A stretch of DNA of 64,000 nt from Cydia pomonella. Its lineage: Eukaryota > Arthropoda > Insecta > Lepidoptera > Tortricidae. The translations under genes and the position numbers were made by a program. The stretch is taken from NCBI RefSeq assembly GCF_033807575.1, contig NW_026907804.1, forward strand, positions 124,001-188,000, given 5' to 3'. Below, piece by piece: positions 23,901-35,900 of the stretch. The notes beneath the pieces were generated by a model. The model was not told the origin of the DNA. It saw nothing but the letters and a program-made list of their open reading frames with translations, and searched no databases. How positions within the stretch are numbered: the first letter of the stretch is position 1; each line of letters opens with the position of its first letter.

Positions 23901-26900
23901 TGACCCGTGGGATTAGGTTGCCGAGCAGACCAGAGGCTCTTTATGTGGGCTAGAAAAATAGTGATACCTTGTTCGCTTTATACTTAACGCGTGTAGACAC
24001 TACTGTAACTTGTCCTGTGTTTCACGTTATCTACTAAGGATATTCAAACACTTGTGATTTGCTATGCTGAAAAGTTATAAGTAGTGCTAATTTAAACTGC
24101 AGGCTAAAACGGGACTATTAGGTATTTGACTACACTAATGAATCGCCATGTAGTAATGGCCATGACCTACTTATACATAATGAACATTGTTTCATCCAGT
24201 ACCTACGCCACACATTTTAAATTCGATTGTTATTATTATGTTTATATAATATATGTGTACGTTTCATTTATTATTAAATTTGGCACTGTTGGGTAAGCAA
24301 TCTTCCACCTAAAACGTTCGTTTGCGTTTGTAAATCAAAATAATGTTACCGCTGCGGACTGAACGCACGCGAATGGTATCGCAGCGAGCGGCAAATCATA
24401 ATCATACATTGCGCTCGATCAAATTTATGAACGGCCTTGAAGCCTTGATATACCGCTCGCCGCGCCGCCGTTCGCATGCGCCCAGTCCGGGGCCTAAAGC
24501 AATTTCAACATTTTCTGGCATGGGATTGATGAATGTTAACAGCTGACATTGTGAGATGTTTGTTGGTGCACAGATTGGCAGACTACAGCGCATATTACCA
24601 CCAAGAGCAATTGGAAGGTCTGGTGCGAGTGACTCGCATGCTGCTGCACTGTCGCTACCCGCGCTATCTTGAAGATGGGGGTATGTTACACTATAATAGT
24701 TCGATTGATGTTTAAGATTACGTCACAATGGCTGAAGTGTTAGCAAATCTTTTTTGTTTGTAGAAGTATAGGGTAATAACATAAAGAAAATCTAATGAAG
24801 TAGATAAGTATCGGTAGCCATGCGAAGTGGCAGGGTCGGGCTAGGCACGGCATTCCACTTTGCCCTAATAAATATAAGTTTATATTCTATTATTTGTAGC
24901 ACTGGCGTTCGCGACTCGCCTCCCATGCATATACAGCTGCGTGGCATCTCCGCTAGGGGTCGTACAACATTTATGCAGGCAGCTCGGCCTGCCTCTCGCC
25001 TGCGTGCGCCCCGTGCCGCAGCACCCGCGCGGTGAGTGGTCCCCCGGCAACGGCCGCGGTCGGCCGCTCCGGACTTACCTATTTCCAAGAACTGTTCCCT
25101 GCAGCTCCTCTTACGGAAGTGTACCTCGACCGAATGTTCCGGGCCTCACGGTTCGCATTACTTACTTACTCCGTTGGCTCAGCGACCCAAAATGAGACTC
25201 GGCCTCCGACACAAGACAGCGCCACTTTTCTCGGTCCCGTGCGACCTCTCGCCAATTGTCGACTCGAAGCTCGCGCAGATCCGCCTCCACCGTGTCGCTC
25301 CAGCGATACCTAGGGCGTCCGATAGGACGTCCTCCTGCTAGGCGACCCAGGTACGGCGCATTAAATGTTCTTATTTACTCCAATGCTTCAATCATCAATC
25401 TCCTCGAATATTAAGAATCCTTATTATATTACAGTAGTATAATAGTACATTACGATACAAGTGCGAAAAATAGGAAATTCGAATCGAGTGGCGATAAATT
25501 AAAACACGACCGAAGGGAGTGTTTTAAATCGACACGAGTTGCGAATTACCTATTCGCACATGTATCGTACAACGTTTTACAGTACATATGGCCCTTTAAA
25601 TGTTCGACACAGTAACGTAATATGCTAATTTTTGCACTAGTGTGCTAAAGTAGGACTATATGTACTGTAAAATACAATTTTTATTTGGCAGGGCGCGGCA
25701 TGGACGTATCAGCCCTCGAACGTCTCTGCGAAGAAGACTTGGCGGCGTCGCGCACGCCGCTGCTGGCCCTGGCGGCGGCGGGCGCGGCGCCGCTGGGCGG
25801 CGGGGACCACCTCGCGGCGCTGGCGGCCGCGTGCCGGCGCCGCGCGCTGCACCTGCACGTGCGCGGGCACGGCCTGGCGCTGCCCGCGGCCACGCCCAGA
25901 GACGAAGTTAGTGCCGTTCGTAGACATCGTGAGGTGATTCCACACCGCTCCTAGCCCTAGCAGCCGCCGGGGCAGCCCCCCTAGCGAGACGAGACGATCT
26001 TGTAGCGTTAGCGGACGCCTGTCGCCGCTGGGTTTTACATCTACATCTGCGGAAGCGTAGCCTGGCGCTGCCCGCGTCGTTGCCGAAAGACGAAGTTAGT
26101 GCCCTTGTCCTACACATTGTTTACTTTAGAAGGTGATCTGGTAACTGGTTATCTGGTGGATCTGGTTAAGGGCATAGTCTAGCGTGGCCCGTGGTGTTGC
26201 TGAGAGACGATTGGTCTGCTCGTTTGCTTCCAATGAATACCTATATCATAAATAAACGTCAAGTTTATTTTTATGCGATTAAGACCTGTTCTAGCTATCT
26301 AATAATGAAGTATATTGCTTGTTTCAGAGTTATAGTATAGCTGACTCCGTCACACTCACGCCTGGGCCCTGGTTTGGCGTCCCCGGCCTCCCTACTGTCG
26401 TATCCTTTTCAAACCTTGTTAAAACTCGACAAATTGTGACTTGTAACCCGTTGAACACCGACCTCGCGTACGGCGCGCGGCGTGTCCTCGTGGACCTCGT
26501 CGGGATACACGAAGGCTGATATTGGGCTGCAGCCGCGCGCTCCAGTTGACTTTTAAAACTAGTGTGACTGGTCCATTAAATATTTCTAAATGATGTATAT
26601 GTTTAGTAAGTATAATTGAGATTGTTCATTTCCTGAAATTATACTACAGACATTTTACAAAATTCCAGAACCTATGACAGCAAACGATCATTCCAAAGGT
26701 GTAAATCCAGTAAGTACTGAGTATCAATAGTGTCGTAGATGAATAAGTTTTTTAAGAGCCCGTAACGATTTTGGAGCAAAAATGTAAAATCGATAGATTT
26801 AGTCGTTGAAATTGTACACCTTTTGTTACGTAATATCTAAATAACAAGTATTGGTTTCTATTAGTACTTGTTCTCTTCTTGCCTTTTAATAATGAGGTCG

Positions 26901-29900
26901 CAAGCGTGCGTCCCCGGTAATATGTGACGATATGGGACAGTTTTTAAAAATTCATCAAAAAATTATGGTGGCAAATTATAGAAAATGATGTATAAGAACC
27001 AGGGACCGGTCCGGTATCCCCTTCGAGGGTTTACGACGGGATATTTCGTAAGGCTTTGCATACCAAAGCCGTTGCTAACTAAAACCCTTTAATTTGGCTT
27101 TTAAGCGCTTCATAATACGGGTAAGCTGATTCCCGTTCCTAAGCGCTAACCCCTTGAAGGGGTATCGATTATAAATTATAACGCTTATGCTATTTTCAAC
27201 TTACTATGGTAAAAATAGAATCAAATATTGCTTATTTAAGTTTAAAGAGGATTGGGTATCTAGCGCGTTGACAGCACAGGCATCATAATTTTTTTAATTA
27301 GGAAGGGGATACCCTTTCATTTAGCGGTATCTCTGAAAGGGAAACCCCTTCCTAGAGCTAAGTCAAATTAACGGGTAAGCCAATCGTTGGGGCTATTCGA
27401 TGAACGCCTAAGCCATTTAAAGGCTTTTTTCTGGGAAGGGGTGGACGGGTCCCTGTTATCCTTATATCGATTTGCTCTGATGACATTAACTATCTTGAGT
27501 ATCTTGTCATAATATTTCTATCGTTTTCTGAAAAGATTACACTGAAGGATTTATTAAATTGTACAAAAAAAGTGTAACTTTGAACGCTTTATGTCATAAA
27601 AACAAACATAATTCGAACGCCAAAATCCTGGGCGCAAGGGAGATAATGTAAACCTTACTCGAAAGCGTGAAGGTTACTTTGACATCATCCGCCATAACAC
27701 CTATAGTTGTCCTTGGCGCTATGGGCACGACTGGTTACGACGCCTTTAGGTGTTCTTGGCGTTCAAAAGGTTATCGATTTTTGTCGCAAAAATGTCAAAT
27801 TGATAGAAATTGATAGAATTGTACACCTTTTGTTAACTATTAGAAATAACAAGTACTGGGTTCTATTAGCACGTCTTGTTATCTTTCATTTTAATAAATC
27901 AATTTTTTGGAAACAGGCTCATTAGTAATGATTTTTTCTGATGGACGTTTAGGTAAACGCGCGTAAAGCACTGATTTTAAAGCTCTTATTTGTAAAACTG
28001 AGGGTTTTGTGTGTCTCAAAAACCCTCGAAGGGGATACCGGACCGGTCCCCGATGGATAATGTCAGTTATCAACTTGCCAAACGGTCTGAAGAAGATTTC
28101 TACATTTTCCAATTAAACTTCTGGATATATGTATAGAAACGGTATAAAACCTAAGAAAACGTGTTTCCAACTTTGAAAGTCGATTTTGAGTCGAGGCTTT
28201 TTTTCTATTTGTCTTTAATTATTTAATAATTAAGGTCAATGTGGAGAACACCGTCTACAACCTGTTTCGTTGCTTCTAATTGTCACGCTTAAATTACATA
28301 ATCCATTTAGAGAAGGTCGGTAGAGTAGAAAGAGCCAAGCTCCTCCCATCCGACTGTGTCGGAGCGGAGAAGGTAATGTAATACGGCGGTGTGGCGCGCA
28401 GGCGGGCAGCCGCGAGGGCGCGCTGGCGGCGCTGGGCGGGCTGGCGGGGGCGGGGGCGGGCGGCGCGGGCGGGGCGGGCGGCGCGGGGCGGGCGGCCGCG
28501 CTGCCGCTGTGGGCGGCGCTGCGCCGCGCCGGCGCCGCGCGGCTCTCCGCCCGGCTGGCGGCGGCCTTCCGCCACGCCCGGGCGGCCAGGACCATCGTCG
28601 CCGAGGCGGGGCTCAAGATACTGGTACGTCACTAACCAGTAAATTAGTACTATTAACTTTATATAGGGTCGAAAGAGCGCCTCCACTGTGGGCCGCGCTA
28701 GAAGCGGCCGGCGCTTAATACAAATATTTGCTGCTGCCTTTCGTAATTACTTTTATTCTAATTATTTACACGCTTCCTCCTTCTAAGTCTTTCGGACGAA
28801 GTACAGAGGCAACTTTGGTCACTAAAATCGACTAAATATCAATCAAATAATATCAAATTATAAAAAAATGTAAAACAAAAAAATACAACTTTATCTTATC
28901 CTTTGTATTTATCACCCCGAAAAAGAAAATAATATTACAGTTTATCTATTAGTTTTATTTTTATGTAATAAAATAAGGTACCTCCTAAAACTCCACCCAT
29001 GGAGAAAACACACAAATAACTTTCAATAATAATTAATTATCTTTAACGTTTTTACATTTAAAAAATTGGGTACTTATACTTTCAGAGTGCAGAACCCGGC
29101 GGCGATGAACCACCAACCGTTGATCTAGTTGTGAGTACTGTCCTGACAACTTTTAATTCCTACATCTCAAACTTAATTCTGTATAATTAAGTACTACTAA
29201 ACCCTATTTAAAATACTATATATGTTTTTCTGATAATCTATTTGTTTTTTTGGGGCCTAGCCTAATCAAGATGACAATGGTACATCAACAAACGCCGATC
29301 GAATAGAAAAAAATGTATGGAATTATTTGTCATTTGCATTTTTGCAGAGAAAAGTCATGTCCCCACCCCAATATCTCCCGGGACCAGTCTGAAAATCAGC
29401 GCAGAGCCCTCTGGCACTGCACATGCTGAGATTGGCCACATTATAGATTTAAGTTATAATTATTGTGTTAATTTAAGTTAAATAGTTTAAGTTATTTTGT
29501 ATTTTTTTAGCTATTTTTACATAAATTGTAAATTTTGTTGTGTGGCAATAAAGTTTTTTTTTTATGTGATTATTTATTGTTATACATATACAGTGACAGA
29601 AAACAAAATAAATCTCTCATGTTTGTGTTACAGGAGGCAATATCGCGGGCATCCGCATGCGTTACATTTCAGTTTGCCCCCGAAGACTCAGAAAAGCCGC
29701 CACCATACTACGACAAGCTTAACTCCTGGCTCGGACAAGTATTGCAGCGGGAGGCAGATATGGTCAGTTTTCTTGTTCATTTCTAAGCTTATCTCTATAA
29801 TGATAGCGAGATTTCCATAACGAATGTTAAACACCAAGAGTTACCTAAAAACTTGAGAAATTGATCCATCTTTCAACACATAACATATCAGACGACTACT

Positions 29901-32900
29901 AAGCCCAAGGCACAGATTCGTTGCATTCCGTGGCAGCTTTCGTTACGCTGGCACGAAATGCTGGAATAATCTTCCACCACCAAACCGAGAGACCAGTACT
30001 ATTGGGTGCTTTACATCAAGACTAAAAGCTTAACTAGGCTGTTCATTTCTATTTCAACTGTTTCATTTACTTTTGCTTTGAATTTGCTTTAATAAATGAT
30101 TTCTATATCTATAAAAAGTATCTTCAAGGTGCACATAATTTAAGTCAATATTACTCATTAATACACTTTCTTACAATGTGTACCACATGAACCTGTGTCA
30201 GTATTAATCATTAAGGTCCGACCGAGAACGCTTTTTTTTGTCTCGACTGAGACCGAGACCGAGATTCAATCGGAAATGAAATGAAATGAAATGTGTTTAT
30301 TTGCTTAACATTATGTACAGATAGGATGGTATAGTCAATAATATTATGTCCAGATAATGTCAATACCTTATACTAGTAGGCATGCAAAATATTTTAAAAA
30401 CCTATTTACATTATATTACATTAAATTACATATTTGCATAATCAATTACAATAACATTATATTTCAATAAATTATTATTATTAAATATTAACAATGAAAA
30501 TAGAGCCAAGAATAGAATTAATAAATAATAAAATGTCACAATATCAATAGAAATCTATATTTAAATATTCCTTAACGCTATAAAAATTGTGCTGGCTTAA
30601 AAATATTATAATCGCTCGTTTAAATTTAATAAGTGGCATGTCTCTTAACGATTGTGGCAGTTTATTATATATTGTGTATGTCATCCCATCGACATTATTT
30701 CGATAAAGCGCCAAATTGTTTTTTGTTCCAAGAAGTTTGTTCAGTCGATTAGCTCTAGCATTTGGATTTACTTGAGCTATAAAAGTAAAGTATTGGTAAT
30801 GTTTTTTTACAAAAATGCATATTTCTGCTATGTATATACATGCCAAAGGAAGAATTTTGAGTTTTTTAAACATGGGTTTACACGATTGCCTTGTACCAAT
30901 ACCGCTTAATGCTCTGATGCACTTTTTTTGAGCTTTAAATGCTCTATCAAAGTCAACTGAGTTACCCCAGATTATAACGCCATATCGTAACACAGATGAT
31001 ACATAGCTATGGTAGGCGTTTAAAGCTGTGTCTAAGGATGCGATATTTTTTAGTCGTTTGAGTGCGTACACAAATCGGTTCACTTTAGTGCATACAAGGT
31101 CAATATGTTTCTTCCAGTTACAGTGTTCGTCAAGAGTTAATCCCAAAAAGACAGTCGAATTAACCATTTCTACTTTAATATTATTGTACATTATATTTAT
31201 AGATAATGCTTGGCTCTTATTTGTTCTAAATTGTACAGCTTTGGTTTTACTAATATTAATTCTAAGATCATGATTATTCAGCCAATTTACTATGGCTTTA
31301 ATAGATTCATTAATTTCATTTTCAAAGGTGTCTACGTTCGTACATTTAAACAATAAAGTAGTATCATCAGCAAATAATATAGATTTGTGTGTTGTTACAT
31401 CGGGAAGGTCATTAATATATAGAATAAATAATAATGGTCCTAAAATGCTTCCTTGAGGAACTCCTCGGCCATTAAGTTTATATTCTGACATGACACAAAC
31501 TTTTTCATCATTAATTACTTTACATATTTCAGTGCACTGTCTCCTATCATTTAGGTAGCTAGTAAGCCAGTCATGGGCTTTACCTCTAATGCCATAATCG
31601 TAAAGTTTATTGAGAAGCGTTTTATGGTTTACAAAATCAAATGCCTTTGACATATCTAAAAATAATGCTATAATAGGCTCTTTACGATCAAGACACTCGG
31701 TAACATATTTAACTAAAGAAAAACTATCCAGAGACGTCGATTTACCTGACTGGAATCCGAACTGGTCCGTGCTTAGTAGTTTGTTTTTGTATAGGAAATC
31801 ATATAATCTCTTAGCAATAACTTTTTCGAAGACTTTTGACATTATTGGGATAAGAGTGATGGGTCTATAGTTATTCATGTCTAGAGCGTTACCTTTTTTG
31901 TATATAGGCTTAACTATCGAGTATTTAAGACGATCCGGAAATATACCTGTGGTGATAGAGAGATTAATTAAATACGACAGAGGAATAGCTAACTTATAAG
32001 CGCATAATTTTAATAATTTGGTGCTTATAAAGTCATATCCAACCGAATTTGTGTTATTTAGCGAAAAAATAATGTTTAGCACCTCATTTTCCGATACGGG
32101 AGTTAAAAACATAGAGTTTATTTGGTTGCATTTATGAGGCCTGGGTAGAGGCGCTGTAATCGTGTTATTTGTACAAGTAGGATCTATAAAGAAATTATTA
32201 AATGATTCCGCTATTTCTAGGGGATCATCTATGTATTTTCCGTTGTTGTATATTTGGTCTACCTGTTTTATAAATCCCTTGGTGTTAATATTGCGATGAA
32301 TTACTGACCACGTTGCTTTACATTTATTTCTAGCGGTTTTAATTGTCTTTTTGTTGACCATACGTTGAGCTTTATTAATGCAACGTCGCAGCGTTTTTGA
32401 GTACTTAATGTAAAGACTTTTACAAAGTGACTTATCACTAGCAGTTGATTTTCTGTAAGAGAGGTAGAGACATCGCTTTTGTTTGCAACATTTCCTTATC
32501 CCTTTTGTTATCCAAGGCGAGTTCTTAGTTTTATGAGTAATTCTCACCTTAATTATCGGAAAACATAATTCAAAAAAGAGAATTAGTGAGCTATGAAACT
32601 CACTGAATGCAGCATTCATCTCATTATTCGTAAATAAATCATGAAAAGATAAAGAATGTATAGCATTGATGAATTTCTGTGTATTTTCCGCACTAAAGTC
32701 TCGCCTATATTCGTACCAGTACCTAACATATTTTAGTTTCCCTACATCAAATGAGACAAACTGTCCCGTATTATGATCCGACAAGCCCAAATGGTCATTT
32801 CGGCTCGGATTCTCGGCCGAGACCGAGACCGAGACCGAGAATTTATGAAATAGAAAAAAAAAGACAAATTTTGCACTAAAAATGCTTTTATAATCGAAAT

Positions 32901-35900
32901 TCGACGATTTATCAGAAAAAAGTTATCATAATAATCAATTCGTAGCGCTATTAAATAATACTTTTAGGGTTACGTAGCCAAAATGGCAAACTTAGAACCC
33001 TTATAGTTTAGTCATGACCTTATGTCTGTCGGTATATGCGTATGTCACAGCCAGTTTACTCAAAAACTATACGATATATTTTATAACCAAATTTGGAACA
33101 TAGGTGTAGATGTATTATGTATGTCGCTTCTTAGTTTAAAAAAAATCGTTGAATATATTTTCAAATATATACTCCATATAAATGTAATTAAAATTTAAAA
33201 AAAAAACATGTGGCTCATCATTAGATAGGTCTTTAAAAATACATAAAGGTTGCTAAAAACGTTTTTTTGATTATGTAAATACTTTTGGAAATAATCGCTC
33301 CAAAAAATAGTGTGATCCCCTCTTAACTTTTGAACCGGGAGCGCTAAACCATTTAAAAATATTTGAATAATAAAGCTTAATAAGCAAATGTTTCAGGAAA
33401 ATTATTTTGAATATTGTTGGTTAAGCCAGCGATTGTGCTTAAGCAGTGTGCTCCTGAGTTGTGTTCCGTGTTGGCGCGCCTTTTCACACTCTCTAGCAAG
33501 AAACGGCATGTGCCATCTTCGTGGAAGACGGCCCTTGTGCACCCTGTGCCTAAAAAGGGCGACAGATCGGACCCATCGAATTACAGGCCTATCGCTATTA
33601 CCTCTCTTCTCTCAAAGGTCATGGAGCGTATAATTAACGCAAAGCTCCTGAGATACCTAGAAGAACACGACCTGATCAGCGACCGCCAGTATGGTTTCCG
33701 CTACGGTCGCTCGACTGGTGATCTTCTAGTGTATCTCACACACCGCTGGGCTTCGGTCATTGAGAGTCAAGGTGAGGCATTGGCAGTTAGCCTAGATATA
33801 GCGAAGGCGTTCGATCGGGTCTGGCATAGGGGTCTCTTATCGAAGTTACCATCTTATGGACTGCCGGAGGGACTATGCAAATGGATCGCTAGCTTTTTGT
33901 CCGGCAGACGCATACGAGCCGTAGTAGACGGAAGCTGCTCCGATAGCATGGACATTAATGCTGGCGTTCCGCAAGGTTCTGTGCTATCCCCAACGCTGTT
34001 TTTGCTGCACATCAATGACATGTTGTCTAACGACGACATTCATTGCTATGCGGACGACAGTACTGGGGATGCCTATTACACAGGCCGTGCCAATATCCCT
34101 CGTTCTGTGGTGCTAGAGAGTCGTGAAAAGCTTGTGTCGGACATTGAGAGCACTCTATCCAGAGTTTCGGTGTGGGGTCGGGACAATCTAGTCCGATTCA
34201 ACCCCACCAAGACACAAGTTTGCGCGTTTACCGCTAAGAAAACCCCATTTACTGTTGTCCCACAGTTCCAAGGCTCAGTCCTTACCATATCAGGGAGTAT
34301 TGGGATCCTCGGTGTCGACATTTCCAGTGACGTCCAATTCCGTAGCCACCTGGAAGGAAAGGCTGCGCTGGCATCCAAAAAACTGGGTGTGCTCCATAAA
34401 GCGAGGCGATACTTTACTCCGGGGCAAAGACTGCTGCTTTATAAATCGCAAGTCAGACCCCATATGGAGTATTGCTGTCACCTTTGGGCAGGAGCACCTG
34501 CATGCCAGCTTGGACCATTCGACTCAGTCCAAAGGCGCGCTGTACGAATCGTCGACGATCCCAAACTCACAAGCGGTATTGAACCTTTAAGTCTAAGGAG
34601 AGACTTTGCCTCCTTGTGTGTGTTCTACCGCTTGTACAATGGGCTGTGCTCTGAAGAATTGTTTGACATGATGCCAACGGCCGCTTTCTATCGCCGCACC
34701 GCTCGCCGTCGGCAGGGTGTTCATCCTCACACCCTAGAACCTAAATGGTCGCGTACTGTGCGGTTTAAGAGGAACTTCCTCCCGCGAACGCTTAGGCTGT
34801 AGAATGAGCTTCCTGCCGAGGTTTTCCCGAGGAGCTACAGTATGGGGTTCTTCAAAAAAGGAGTGTACAGGTTTTTAAAGGGTCGGCAACGCGCATGTAA
34901 TGCCTCTGGTGTTGCTGGCGTCCATAGGCTACGGTGACTGCTTACCATCAGGCGGGCCGTATGCTTGTTTGCCACCGTCGTGGTATAAAAAAAAAGCCAT
35001 TTAGAGTTATAAAAAACTGATCTTATTAAAACGACGAAAGTGCCACTAATGTACGCTCTTTTGCGTGTACGGCTTTTTTGTTATGTATGAAGGTACGGAA
35101 CCTTTCATTATGCGTGGTCCGACACGCACTTGGCCGGTTTTTTCAGTACGGATGTGCACAAAAGAGGTACAAGAACAATAATCAAACTAAAGAGTTCTAT
35201 ATTGTAACGCAAAAAATCCGCCACAGGTGTCGTTTTGTATTTACCTACTGCTTTGCTTTTTCCCGTTAACACAAATATATTTAGTATCAAAATATCCAGT
35301 GTCATCCACTCACAACAAGTTAATCTAAGTTATATCCAGATAACAATATACACTCATTTATGCATCAATAACAACAACCATAAAACGAAAAGATACAAAT
35401 GAACAAGTCATTACTTGCAACCGCGCCTATCCGATCCCAACACTTAGTATTTGATAAGTAATTGGCTTAAAATGTGGGTACGAAACCACGTGGGTACGAA
35501 ATCAAAATCACAAAAAACGTCACACCAACCGGGCGATGCAACCAACGGGTGGCTTAGGCCCCGGCGCTCGTGCGCGGAAAATTCAAATTCACCAATGATA
35601 ACTCATTGCCTAGTCTCGGTCTCGGCAGGAATCTCGGCCCATTTTGGCCGATTTTTGGTCGAGAATGCCGAGACCGAGACCGAGACCGAGATCTCGGTCG
35701 GACCTTATTAATCATTTACCGCCGACACATTATCAAGGGGTAACGCCAAGTTCCCTACTGCGCCTCCAGATCAGCATAGAGGTGTGCGAGACGGAGAGCC
35801 ACGGCGTGGTGCTGCGCTACTGCCCGCTGGAGGGCGCCGCGCTGGAGGGCGCCGCGCCGGCGGGCGCCGCGCTGCCGGGCGCGCTGGACGGGCTGGCGCC

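Larger units (their letters stand above)
30213..35706. mobile_element. Composite transposon with 10-bp target duplication
   Basis: Outer ends AAGGTCCGACCGAGA (30213) and its reverse complement (ending 35706) are flanked by the same ten bases, ATTAATCATT, at 30203-30212 and 35707-35716. Next to each end are gagaccgagaccgag repeats, and a third block sits at 32815-32840. The original element was apparently small and built of these repeats; two LINEs and a ggttacgtagccaaa-type element have since nested inside it. A 9-11 bp duplication suggests a Mutator-like class, but no transposase was seen. Confidence 0.7.

Noticed and set aside
26400..26519. Extension of PDXDC1 exon 6 to the TGA at 26517
   Set aside because: Residues after PGLPTV lose all family resemblance. 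A donor at 26400 (GTATCC) joins in phase to exon 7, which restores it.
28236..28718. Overlapping minus and alternate frames over the GC-rich exon 7
   Set aside because: They result from high GC content with few stops; only the phase-0 frame matches PDXDC1 and joins its neighbours.
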